From positions 992,001 through 1,056,000 of the forward strand of contig NZ_CP045915.1 of the NCBI RefSeq assembly GCF_009650095.1: a DNA stretch of 64,000 bases. Reading direction: 5' to 3'. The notes beneath the pieces are model-generated. The model saw only the letters and a program-made list of their open reading frames with translations, did not search any database and had not been told where the DNA came from. The stretch is from Gracilibacillus salitolerans (GTDB taxonomy: Bacteria > Bacillota > Bacilli > Bacillales > Amphibacillaceae). Shown here in pieces: positions 8,002 to 15,570 of this stretch. How positions within the stretch are numbered: the first letter of the stretch is position 1; every line of letters begins with the position of its first letter. Position numbers and translations under genes: made by a program.

Positions 8002-8187
8002 AAAAAATCCCTCCTTAGTCTTTGGAGGGTGAAAAGAAGACAGAAACATGGCATAGCTGTGTTCTAGCCACCCTCGAATTTTTATCAAAGTTTAAACAAA
8101 AATTCGGGGTGGGAATCGAACCCACTAGAACCAGTATATTCCCACTGGTGGCGCACCATTTGCCTTCCCTTATATCGATTACTCAAT
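8002..8187 (-). promoter_or_regulatory. Structured leader RNA with tRNA-like arms and SD-sequestering hairpin
   Basis: On the minus strand three successive stem-loops recall D, anticodon and T arms: GGC...GCC, CCAGT-GGGAATAT-ACTGG, and GTGGG-TTCGATT-CCCAC (8109-8125). No matching acceptor strand is present. Next, 8068-8112 can form a long hairpin (GAATTTTT with AAAAATTC plus CCACCC with GGGTGG) that competes with the T-like arm. Finally CCCTCC (8024-8029) pairs with the Shine-Dalgarno GGAGGG (8009-8014). GAGGGTG (8069-8075) is fully complementary to CACCCTC (8025-8031), so it could free the Shine-Dalgarno. These alternatives are what a translational switch would need. No known riboswitch class fits. 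Confidence 0.6.
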
Positions 8188-8193
8188 ACCCTT

Positions 8194-8223
8194 ATCTTAC
8201 ACAATAAACAAGATACTTGTAAA
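8194..8223 (-). promoter_or_regulatory. Candidate promoter of the GNAT leader
   Basis: Minus-strand TTTACA (8218-8223) and TAAGAT (8194-8199) are 18 bp apart; transcription would begin near 8187, giving a leader of about 186 nt before the GNAT start codon. Confidence 0.45.
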
Positions 8224-8337
8224 TAGAAAATCACAAAAAAATATGAAAAAATTTAAGTAAAATGAAGGAATATTAAGAAAATTTACTTTAAGTTAACATA
8301 GGTGTCATAAATGGTATTAAATCGTTGAATATGGCGG

Positions 8338-9237
8338 TTAATTGTAAATTTCGGCCAATGCATGGTCGATTGTATCGTGGTGAAAACGATAGCCTGATTC
8401 CATCGCTTTTTCAGGTAACACCTTTTGTCCATCCACTACAAGTATACTCATTTCACCTAAAACCGTTCTTAAAAGAAAGCTTGGCGTAGGAAACCAGTTT
8501 GGTCGTTTTAAAGCTTTTGCAAGAACTTGTGCTAATTCTTTATTTTGAACTGGACTTGGGGCAGTGAGATTTAAGGTACGATCGACATGTTTATGATCGA
8601 TTGCATATAACAAAAGGCCAACGACATCCTTAATATGAATCCATGATACCCACTGTTTGCCTGAACCAATTTTTCCCCCGGCAAATAGACGAAAAGGCAT
8701 AGCCATTAGTGGTAAAGCACCTTCATCTCCTAAGACGACGCCAAGCCTTGCCACAACCGTTCGAACACCATATGACCTTGCTTGCAATGCAGTTCTTTCC
8801 CATGCTTCTGTAACTTCGGCTAGAAAATCATTTCCTTGTTCTTCCGATTGTTCTGTAAAAGTTTTCGTGTCTGATGTACCGAAGTATCCAACCGCTGATG
8901 CGTTAATGAGTACTTCTGGTTTTTCTGGCAGTTTACGAATGAAGTCGATAATCGCATAGGTCGCATTAATTCTACTTTGATAGATTCTGTCCTTTTTTGT
9001 TTTTGTCCAATAACCAAATAAAGAATCTCCGGCCAAATTAATAATGGCATCAAGCTTTGGTAAATGTTGTTCCGGGTGAAAGTCGTCATGTAACCATCCA
9101 ATATAGGATACTTGGTGATTGCTTTTATATTCTTGAGGAGATCGAGTTAAAATGTAGACTGTATCACCACGATCGATTAATGCTTTTGTTACATGTTTTC
9201 CGACAAAGCCAGTTCCGCCAGCAATTGCAATGTTCAT
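8338..9237 (-). CDS. yfhF: TIGR01777-type SDR epimerase (YfhF)
   Basis: 299 residues. The N terminus IAIAGGTGFVGKHVTKAL is an SDR nucleotide-binding motif; INLAGDSLFGYW and the C-terminal KRPNWFPTPSFLLRTVLGEMS followed by VLPEKAMESGYRF are characteristic of the SulA/YfhF family (atypical SDR plus DUF1731). Function in Bacillus is not established. Start ATG 9237 has GGAGGG seven bases upstream. It sits head to head with recX, the same order as yfhF-recX in B. subtilis, although the strand relation should be compared. Confidence 0.85.
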   Translation of the reverse strand: MNIAIAGGTGFVGKHVTKALIDRGDTVYILTRSPQEYKSNHQVSYIGWLHDDFHPEQHLPKLDAIINLAGDSLFGYWTKTKKDRIYQSRINATYAIIDFIRKLPEKPEVLINASAVGYFGTSDTKTFTEQSEEQGNDFLAEVTEAWERTALQARSYGVRTVVARLGVVLGDEGALPLMAMPFRLFAGGKIGSGKQWVSWIHIKDVVGLLLYAIDHKHVDRTLNLTAPSPVQNKELAQVLAKALKRPNWFPTPSFLLRTVLGEMSILVVDGQKVLPEKAMESGYRFHHDTIDHALAEIYN

Positions 9238-9301
9238 TACGAGACCCTCCATTTTTGCAGAACAAATGTTTGTGTGGTAAAATAATATTGAGGTGGTAAA
9301 T

Positions 9302-10117
9302 TTGCCCGAAATAACTAAAATAACGACGCAAAAGAAATCAAAGCACCGTTTTAATATTTTTTTAAAGGAAAATGAGCAAGAATATTATGGCTTTAGTGTG
9401 AATGAAGATATTCTTATCGAATATTATCTTCGAAAAGGGCAGATCCTTACTCCTGAAATGATCGAGCAAATTCAGGAAAAAGATGAATCCTATAAAGCAT
9501 ATACCCTTTCTGTGAAGTATTTAAGTTACAGAATGCGTTCTGAACAGGAATTAATGGACCACTTACAACGAAAAGAAGTCGACGATACCTATATCGGTGA
9601 AGTAATCACTCGTTTGAAACGGGAAGGTTTAGTGGATGACCTCGCATTTAGTGAGGCATTAGTGCGAACAAAAATGCAAACATCTACTAAAGGTCCATTA
9701 ATGATAAAGAAGGAACTAGCTGAGAAAGGTATACAAGCTTCAATTATGGAACAGGCATTATCCTTTTATACATTTGAGAAACAATTCGAAAAAGTAGAAA
9801 AATTGGCGAAAAAGAAATTACAAGCTTCCAGTAAGAAATCCCACCAGCAGCAAATAGACAGTATAAAACAATCGCTAATGCAAAAAGGGTTCTCATTCCA
9901 AGTTATTTCAGAAGTACTAAATAATATTGAGCTGGAGCGTGACGATGATGAGGAGTACCATGCTATTGTATTTCAGGGTGAGAAACTAGTGACGAAATAT
10001 CAGAAAAAAGATAGTGGTTATGCATTGAAACAAAAGGTAAAAGCAGCCTTGTATCGTAAAGGCTTTGCATCTGATTTAATCGATCGCTTTGTCAATGAGC
10101 ATATGAGTGAGCACTGA
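9302..10117 (+). CDS. recX: Recombination regulator RecX
   Basis: 271 residues, the long RecX form seen in Bacillus. RecX binds RecA filaments and modulates recombination. Three-helix RecX repeats are visible: LSVKYLSYRMRSEQELMDHL, then GEVITRLKREGLVDDLAFSE, and repeated patterns to the C terminus (LKQKVKAALYRKGFASDLID). The start is read as TTG 9302 (Leu-Pro-Glu-Ile-Thr-Lys-Ile) because GAGGTGG lies five bases upstream and the resulting N terminus matches the family (MPxITKI). The GTG at 9293 overlaps that site. Confidence 0.9.
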   Translation: MPEITKITTQKKSKHRFNIFLKENEQEYYGFSVNEDILIEYYLRKGQILTPEMIEQIQEKDESYKAYTLSVKYLSYRMRSEQELMDHLQRKEVDDTYIGEVITRLKREGLVDDLAFSEALVRTKMQTSTKGPLMIKKELAEKGIQASIMEQALSFYTFEKQFEKVEKLAKKKLQASSKKSHQQQIDSIKQSLMQKGFSFQVISEVLNNIELERDDDEEYHAIVFQGEKLVTKYQKKDSGYALKQKVKAALYRKGFASDLIDRFVNEHMSEH

Positions 10118-10132
10118 TTAGCTAGTGCTCAC
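10107..10132. repeat. Perfect 9-bp inverted repeat across convergent stop codons
   Basis: GTGAGCACT (10107-10115) and AGTGCTCAC (10124-10132) flank eight bases that include the recX stop. The HAD gene ends inside the repeat, so both convergent messages end in the same hairpin. There is no T tract on either side, so it is not a standard intrinsic terminator. Confidence 0.7.
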
Positions 10133-10912
10133 TATACCTTGAATATGTTCGATTGCCTCGAATACGTCATTCACGACGTGTGTTGCTTTCTGTTTAACTG
10201 CTTCTGGTGCTGTGTTCATGGCAAAGCTGTTAGCTGACATTTCAAACATTGGAATATCATTATAAGAATCTCCTATAACGGCTATTTCTTCTGGTTTAAT
10301 GTCCAAATGCGCTGCTAATGCTGTTAACCCTAATGCTTTACTTACACCTTTGGGCACAATATCAACACAGTGCGGGTCAGATAAATACGTTTCACTCACC
10401 TCATGAAATGCTTCATCTATCTTCTTCTGGAAACCAACGATATCTTTTTCTTCACCAAGCAGCATGTATTTACTGGGTAAGAACGCTTCGTTATAATCAT
10501 TTGCAAAATCAACACCTTCGACAAGTGGGAAATAAAGAATGTCTTCCATCGCTTTAATTTCTGGTGTTTTAAAAGAGATATATGATTCATCTGCGGTTGT
10601 AATGCAGAATGGATTAGGAAATGCACTTACTGCGTGATGTAAAGCACTGCTGGTTGCTACATCAAAAGTTTTTGCAAGGATTTTTTGATTATCTTTCGTA
10701 TCCACAAAGGCACCATTTTGACTTATACGGTGTGCATCATGCTTTATTTCTGTACAGATTTTTACGATATCTCGTTCCATTCTTCCTGTAGCAACTGCAA
10801 AATCAATGCCGTGTTCTTTTAAACGATGAATAGCATCTATATCTTCTTGTTTGATGACATTGCTATGTTTTAATAGTGTCCCATCTAAATCTGTTGCAAA
10901 TAATTTTATCAA
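10118..10912 (-). CDS. Cof-type HAD-superfamily phosphatase
   Basis: 264 residues. Motif I is FATDLDGTLLK (nucleophile Asp in DxDGT), motif IV is VIGDSYNDIPMFEMS, and Lys lies in VPKGVSKALGL, so this is a type IIB HAD hydrolase of the Cof group. Members dephosphorylate sugar phosphates, nucleotides or cofactors such as pyridoxal phosphate and FMN precursors; substrate cannot be predicted here. It is convergent with recX with no spacing between the stop codons. The start ATG 10912 is preceded by AAAAAAGGATGAT. Confidence 0.88.
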   Translation of the reverse strand: MIKLFATDLDGTLLKHSNVIKQEDIDAIHRLKEHGIDFAVATGRMERDIVKICTEIKHDAHRISQNGAFVDTKDNQKILAKTFDVATSSALHHAVSAFPNPFCITTADESYISFKTPEIKAMEDILYFPLVEGVDFANDYNEAFLPSKYMLLGEEKDIVGFQKKIDEAFHEVSETYLSDPHCVDIVPKGVSKALGLTALAAHLDIKPEEIAVIGDSYNDIPMFEMSANSFAMNTAPEAVKQKATHVVNDVFEAIEHIQGIVSTS

Positions 10913-11059
10913 GCTGTATCATCCTTTTTTGTAAGATTATTTTAATTATACAAGGTAATAGGCTGTATACAAAAATAATACGTCACCGGTTTACGATATT
11001 TTAACATTTACCCATAGTAATGGTAAAATGAAAGTAGAAACTTACATGGTGGTGTAGCA

Positions 11060-11410
11060 ATGGAACGCAGATATAGCACATATACTGTTGAAGAATTACG
11101 AGCAGAAGTAGCACGAATAAAGGAAAAATTGCAAAAAGCAGAGCAATGGGGAAATGTCAGTGAATATGAGATCCTCCAGCGAAAAATGCAAATGGCAGCT
11201 GCATATCTTGTTAACCCGGCTGATTTTGATAAAGGAGAGCGCTACGAGCTGGCTGGAGATCCTGGTCAAACTTTTGAGATCACTTATATAAATGGGGTGT
11301 TTGCCTGGGGGCACCGTATCAATTTATTAGGTCAAAAATTTGAAAAAGAAGAAGCTGTGCCGTTATCCATATTAGGGGATAAACAATCTAAATATAAGCG
11401 AGGGAAGTAA
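11060..11410 (+). CDS. yfhH: YfhH family protein (DUF1811)
   Basis: 116 residues. The N-terminal helix (YSTYTVEELRAEVARIKEKL) and the segment YLVNPADFDKGERYELAGDP are typical of YfhH/DUF1811, a small conserved Bacillus protein with a helical hairpin plus SH3-like half; function unknown. A GGTGGTG site precedes ATG 11060. Two bases separate its stop from yfhJ, so the two are co-transcribed and probably translationally coupled. In B. subtilis yfhH likewise follows recX. Confidence 0.87.
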   Translation: MERRYSTYTVEELRAEVARIKEKLQKAEQWGNVSEYEILQRKMQMAAAYLVNPADFDKGERYELAGDPGQTFEITYINGVFAWGHRINLLGQKFEKEEAVPLSILGDKQSKYKRGK

Positions 11411-11412
11411 AG

Positions 11413-11682
11413 ATGCAAGATGAGATTCAAAGACTAGCTAATGAATTACATCAAAAAAATCCATCATTAACCTTGCTTGAGGCAAGAAGTTGGGTGGAAT
11501 TACTTTGGGAAGATTTTGAATCCACAAGAGCGAAAGCGGGTAGGAAATACGAAGGAGTCGAAGTGACAAAGAAAATTGTACGCCACTGGATAGCACAATA
11601 TGGCGATAAATTAGATGACTTCGCGACAAGATACCCAAGATATCAGAAACTAATTAATGGTGAAAATAAAACTTTACATTAA
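11413..11682 (+). CDS. yfhJ: YfhJ, WVELL-family protein
   Basis: 89 residues. The motif EARSWVELLWEDFESTRAK contains the WVELL sequence that names this Bacillaceae family. The rest is predicted to be helical and charged, ending in YPRYQKLI. Function is unknown. ATG 11413 follows GGGAAG. Second gene of the yfhH-yfhJ pair, ending at a bidirectional terminator. Confidence 0.88.
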   Translation: MQDEIQRLANELHQKNPSLTLLEARSWVELLWEDFESTRAKAGRKYEGVEVTKKIVRHWIAQYGDKLDDFATRYPRYQKLINGENKTLH

Positions 11683-11713
11683 AGAAAAACTTGGCTTATC
11701 ACCAAGTTTTTCT
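11683..11713 (+). terminator. Terminator after yfhJ (likely bidirectional)
   Basis: AGAAAAACTTGG pairs with CCAAGTTTTTCT around a seven-base loop. The A and T runs flank the stem on both sides, so it can stop yfhJ and the convergent yfhP. Confidence 0.85.
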
Positions 11714-11766
11714 TATACTGTCAACAATAAAATTTTATATATGCTTTTGGTGGACACTTGAAAAAA

Positions 11767-12753
11767 TTACACTGTATTGCCATCCCAATTTAATTTATCT
11801 TGTAATTTTTCTTCAGAGAACACCCAGCCTGTATAAGAATTCATAACTCTCATATTATCATCAATTTGAACGACTGCTACAAATGGGTAATGCCCTTCGG
11901 AACGATAGCGTAAATCAATGAACCGCACCTCGGTAAAGTCATCATACATATTGATCTCCCAACGATAAATCGGTGAAAAAGATAAGAAAGCAGAAATGTT
12001 TTTATCTTTCATGGCAAAATTCATGATAGGATCATCAGGTAGTGGAACCCGATAAAACTTATCATCAATTTCAATATGTCCATCCTTGACTCTCCCGACA
12101 AAAAAGTGTTGATCTGTTGTTAAGGCAATACGCCAGATATTTTGTTTTATAGTCGGAGAAGTTGCAATCTGTTCGACATGGGGGAAATTTTTATGAATCA
12201 TCTTTACAATTTCCCGCTTGTCGATATACCGTTTAATGTAATACAATACAATAATAAAATAAATCATTAACCAAGTGTAGCCAGGATTAGCACCAAGTAA
12301 CCATGCAATGATCCCGATGACGTGCAGACTGAAAATGTAGGGATCAAAGGTGCTGATAAAGCCATGTGCTACCCATTTTTTTGTGAATGGCCGGTATGCT
12401 TGTGTACCATAAGCATTGAAAATATCAACAAAAACATGCAAAATCACGGCAAGAAATGTCCATAACCATAAATGAATAAAACTAACTTCTGGAACGAACA
12501 AGTATATAATCGAGGAAATCAAGATGCCCCAGAAGATAACAGCAGGGATGGAGTGGGTAATACCACGGTGGTGTCTAATATATGTGGCATTATCACGCAG
12601 CTTTAATACGGTATCAAAATCTGGTGCGTGTGACGCTATTATCGTTCCTATCATCACTGCTGTAAAGAGGGTTGTATCTTGTTGTACAATTGGATCTAAT
12701 GTCGCAATGCCTCCTAAGGCAATACCCATTGTAATATGAGTACCAGTATCCAT
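11767..12753 (-). CDS. yfhP: YfhP, membrane-bound metal-dependent hydrolase (YdjM/DUF457-like)
   Basis: 328 residues. The N-terminal half is membrane-embedded with conserved metal-type residues: DTGTHITMGIALGG, ASHAPDFDTVLKL and YIRHHRGITHSIP (His/Asp motifs), then helices including LHVFVDIFNAYGTQAY. The C-terminal half is soluble. B. subtilis YfhP has been described as a membrane protein affecting secreted-peptide gene expression; the catalytic reaction is not known to me. Start ATG 12753; it is divergent from mutY with 56 bp between. Confidence 0.87.
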   Translation of the reverse strand: MDTGTHITMGIALGGIATLDPIVQQDTTLFTAVMIGTIIASHAPDFDTVLKLRDNATYIRHHRGITHSIPAVIFWGILISSIIYLFVPEVSFIHLWLWTFLAVILHVFVDIFNAYGTQAYRPFTKKWVAHGFISTFDPYIFSLHVIGIIAWLLGANPGYTWLMIYFIIVLYYIKRYIDKREIVKMIHKNFPHVEQIATSPTIKQNIWRIALTTDQHFFVGRVKDGHIEIDDKFYRVPLPDDPIMNFAMKDKNISAFLSFSPIYRWEINMYDDFTEVRFIDLRYRSEGHYPFVAVVQIDDNMRVMNSYTGWVFSEEKLQDKLNWDGNTV

Positions 12754-12809
12754 CTTAGCTGCCCCTTTCTTGTCTTATTTAAACATTGTATCACGAAGGA
12801 TGATTATCT

Positions 12810-13871
12810 GTGAAATATACGTCTACTATCAATATACCCCAATTTCAAGAGGATTTAATCACATGGTTTGAAAAAGAACAACGACAATTACCATGGAGAG
12901 AGAATCAGGATCCGTATCGTGTATGGGTATCAGAGATTATGTTACAGCAAACAAAAGTTGATACCGTTATTCCATACTTCCAAAACTTCATGGAACATTT
13001 TCCGACTTTAACAGCTCTAGCGGAAGCAGATGAGCAAAAAGTGTTAAAAGCGTGGGAAGGTCTTGGTTATTACTCGCGTGCTCGTAATTTACAAACTGCA
13101 GTTAAAGAAGTGGTCGCACAATATGACGCCCAAGTACCCGACGACCCTAAACAATTAGGTGACTTAAAAGGTGTCGGGCCATACACGAAAGGTGCGATAT
13201 TAAGCATTGCGTTTGATAAAGCAGAACCAGCAGTCGATGGCAATGTCATGCGCGTTCTCTCACGTGTTTTACGGATTGAAGAGGATATTGCAAAAGCTAA
13301 AACAAGAAAAACGTTTGAAGCAGCGGTCCGTGATTTAATTTCGGAAGAAAACCCGTCTGCCTTCAACCAAGGTTTAATGGAATTAGGTGCTTTAGTGTGT
13401 ACTCCAAAAAATCCGAGTTGTTTATTATGCCCGGTGCAAGAACATTGTGTCGCATTTCGGGAAGGTGTCGAACAAACTTTACCAATTAAGAAGAATAAAA
13501 TAAAACAATCATCACATACTTATTTTGCACTTGTTGTTCAAGATAATGCAGGTAATTATCTTTTGGAACAAAGGCCAGACCAAGGCTTACTTGCCCAATT
13601 ATGGCAATTTCCAATGGTAAAAGCAGATGAAGTCGATGAAAAACATCTGTCAGCTTACGTACAAGAGAAATTTCAAGTAGAAGAAGTCGAGATTAACGAT
13701 CTGGAACCTGTCAAGCATGTCTTTTCTCATCTAACATGGTTTTTGAATGTGAAATATGTAACTGTAAAAGGGGAGATTACTGGAGATGGACATATGGAAC
13801 TTCTATCAAAAAAGGAAATCACACAATATCCACTACCAGTGTCTCATCAAAATATTTATAAACAATTATAG
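12810..13871 (+). CDS. mutY: Adenine DNA glycosylase MutY
   Basis: 353 residues. MutY removes adenine mispaired with 8-oxoguanine. Catalytic Glu is in WVSEIMLQQTKVDTV, the helix-hairpin-helix is LKGVGPYTKGAILSIAFD with the catalytic Asp in AVDGNVMRV, and the [4Fe-4S] loop is CTPKNPSCLLCPVQEHC (C-x6-C-x2-C-x5-C). The C-terminal NUDIX-like domain that recognises 8-oxoG starts around residue 232. The start is GTG 12810 with AAGGATGATT upstream. The yfhP-mutY pair is as in B. subtilis. Confidence 0.95.
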   Translation: MKYTSTINIPQFQEDLITWFEKEQRQLPWRENQDPYRVWVSEIMLQQTKVDTVIPYFQNFMEHFPTLTALAEADEQKVLKAWEGLGYYSRARNLQTAVKEVVAQYDAQVPDDPKQLGDLKGVGPYTKGAILSIAFDKAEPAVDGNVMRVLSRVLRIEEDIAKAKTRKTFEAAVRDLISEENPSAFNQGLMELGALVCTPKNPSCLLCPVQEHCVAFREGVEQTLPIKKNKIKQSSHTYFALVVQDNAGNYLLEQRPDQGLLAQLWQFPMVKADEVDEKHLSAYVQEKFQVEEVEINDLEPVKHVFSHLTWFLNVKYVTVKGEITGDGHMELLSKKEITQYPLPVSHQNIYKQL

Positions 13872-13997
13872 CAAAATATGCTCATTGTAAAGGAAACTTC
13901 ATAATAGAATAGCCATTGTAGTCTCCACAAAAAATTAGATGTTTTTTGGATAAAATAACCGATCATGGGTAAATTAATGTTCGTGGAGGTGATATTG

Positions 13998-14186
13998 ATG
14001 GCTAAACGTAACAATCAACAACAACAACAACAAGCAAACGCAAGTAAAACAAACGCTGCTGAAGTAAAACGTCAAAATCAACAAGCTGCACAAGGTCAAG
14101 GACAGTTCGGTGCTGAGTTTGCTAGCGAAACTGATGCACAAGAGGTTCGTAAGCAAAATCAAAAGTCTCAAAACAAAAAACAATAA
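13998..14186 (+). CDS. sspE: Gamma-type small acid-soluble spore protein
   Basis: 62 residues, very rich in Gln, Asn and Ala, with the repeated signature EFASETDAQEVRKQNQ near the C terminus and a similar AEVKRQNQQA segment before it. Gamma SASPs do not coat DNA but are cleaved by the Gpr protease to supply amino acids during germination. The family normally has two repeats; here the second is complete and the first is short. Start ATG 13998 follows GGAGGTGAT; the ATG at 13965 lacks a site. This gene is direct evidence of an endospore former. Expected to be sigma-G controlled. Confidence 0.9.
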   Translation: MAKRNNQQQQQQANASKTNAAEVKRQNQQAAQGQGQFGAEFASETDAQEVRKQNQKSQNKKQ

Positions 14187-14205
14187 TAATACAATTTTTA
14201 AAAAG

Positions 14206-14239
14206 CTTGACTCTCCAATGTGGAGAGTCAAGTTTTTTT
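14206..14239 (+). terminator. Terminator after sspE
   Basis: CTTGACTCTCCA and TGGAGAGTCAAG make a perfect 12-pair stem with a three-base loop, followed by seven T. Confidence 0.93.
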
Positions 14240-15009
14240 GTGAGATAAGAAATAAAATTTGCGTATTTGTTTAGCTCCGAGGGCCCAGAAACTAGGCGAC
14301 TTCACGAATCACCCTACGATAAGTCATCATCGCGATCTGAAGATCCACTTTGCAAAATGATCTTCTTTGCAAAGTTAGCTGAAGACGCGCCCCCTGGAAA
14401 GCGAAGTGGGCAAGCCGGAGCGGTTGTGAAGCCTATTATTCCTTTCAAAATGACCACTTTGATTCATCGTTATACATTTATTGCGTATCATCCCCCATAC
14501 GTGTCAACAACTAATCTTTGTCTGCTAAAAGGACCGGGCGGGCTTTCTCGGTTTTTCTTAAATATACAGATCTTATTATCAATTCAAAAAAATGTGACAT
14601 AACCTAGGCAATAATCTTTGATGTGAATGATAAACGACAAATCCAACCGTGGTAAGAAAAGATTTGTTGAATAAACCAAATGACAAATCCTCAAGGCAAA
14701 AAATGATATGTACAGCCGATTACAGCGAAGAATCATAGTGGTATTGGCTGAGCGCTATAACAGTCTTCTGTAAAATCAGCAGGTCCGTACACACATGTTG
14801 TAGAGGAAAAAACACTGCTAATGATGAATCTGGTTTTTCTGTTGGATGTAAAAAGCTAGCGATTTTCTCCTCACTTTCTTACAACCGTTCAGTTAAGAAA
14901 CTACACAACCTATCTTCATATTAATTACACTATTCCAATTGTATTATTTTCAATTGTAAATATTTATCGTTATAATTAGTATTACTAAATAAAAGAAAGG
15001 ACGATACGA
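14240..15009. other. Gene-free 770-bp stretch with a GC-rich palindromic island
   Basis: I see no supported gene. Positions 14270-14440 are clearly more GC-rich than the surroundings and contain overlapping palindromes: ACTTTGCAAA (14347-14356) with TTTGCAAAGT (14366-14375), and GAAGATC with GATCTTC across the same centre, followed by GAAGACGCGCCCC and GGAAAGCGAAGTGGGC. It resembles dispersed intergenic repeats I have seen in Bacillaceae, but only this copy is in the window. B. subtilis has ygaB at this place; no ygaB is visible. The rest (14600-15009) is AT-rich without visible signals. Confidence 0.5.
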
Positions 15010-15537
15010 ATGGATGGCCTTGAACCAGGAAAAACAATTCAAATACAAAGTTATAAACATAACGGTCAGCTCCATCGTGTCTGGGATACAACAACGGTAT
15101 TAAAAGGAACAAGTAATCGCGTGATTGGCGCTAATGATAAAACATTAGTTACTGAAAGTGATGGCCGCACATGGATAACGAGAGAGCCGGCGATTTGTTT
15201 TTTTCATGCGAAGTATTGGTTCAATGTAATCGGAATGTTACGCGATGATGGCATATATTATTACTGTAACATTAGCTCGCCATTTGTGTTTGAAGACCGG
15301 GCGGTGAAATATATAGATTATGACTTAGACGTAAAAGTATTTCCAGATATGACATATACGCTATTGGATGAGGATGAATATGAGTTGCATAGAAGTCAAA
15401 TGAATTATCCAAAAGTTTTAGACAAAATATTATGGAACAATGTTGATCATCTCCTGCATTGGGTAAGACAGCGGAAAGGACCTTTTTCACCAGAGTTCGT
15501 TGATCAATGGTATGAATTATATCTAACTTATCGCTAA
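15010..15537 (+). CDS. ntdP: Nucleoside tri-/diphosphatase of the DUF402 family (YgaC)
   Basis: 175 residues. Strongly matches the YgaC/DUF402 family: [49 protein letters not shown] and [15 protein letters not shown]. Characterised homologues hydrolyse nucleoside tri- and diphosphates with a divalent metal bound by the conserved acidic residues. Start ATG 15010 follows AAAGGACG. Only 33 bp separate it from the ABC exporter gene, so the two form the ygaC-ygaD unit known from B. subtilis. Confidence 0.92.
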   Translation: MDGLEPGKTIQIQSYKHNGQLHRVWDTTTVLKGTSNRVIGANDKTLVTESDGRTWITREPAICFFHAKYWFNVIGMLRDDGIYYYCNISSPFVFEDRAVKYIDYDLDVKVFPDMTYTLLDEDEYELHRSQMNYPKVLDKILWNNVDHLLHWVRQRKGPFSPEFVDQWYELYLTYR

Positions 15538-15570
15538 TAGCAACACGGTATGGAAAGAGGTGAAATAAGT

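Noticed and set aside
8002..8187. T-box or preQ1 riboswitch for the GNAT leader
   Set aside because: There is an AGGGTGG and an ACTAAGGAGG, but no specifier stem or T-box consensus, and the loop is far too long for preQ1-I.
8022..8207. Plus-strand 61-codon frame
   Set aside because: It is antisense to the structured GNAT leader; its residues come from the T-arm-like sequence.
14267..14602. 111-codon frame after sspE
   Set aside because: No ribosome site or family; it lies over the GC-rich palindromic repeat-like island.
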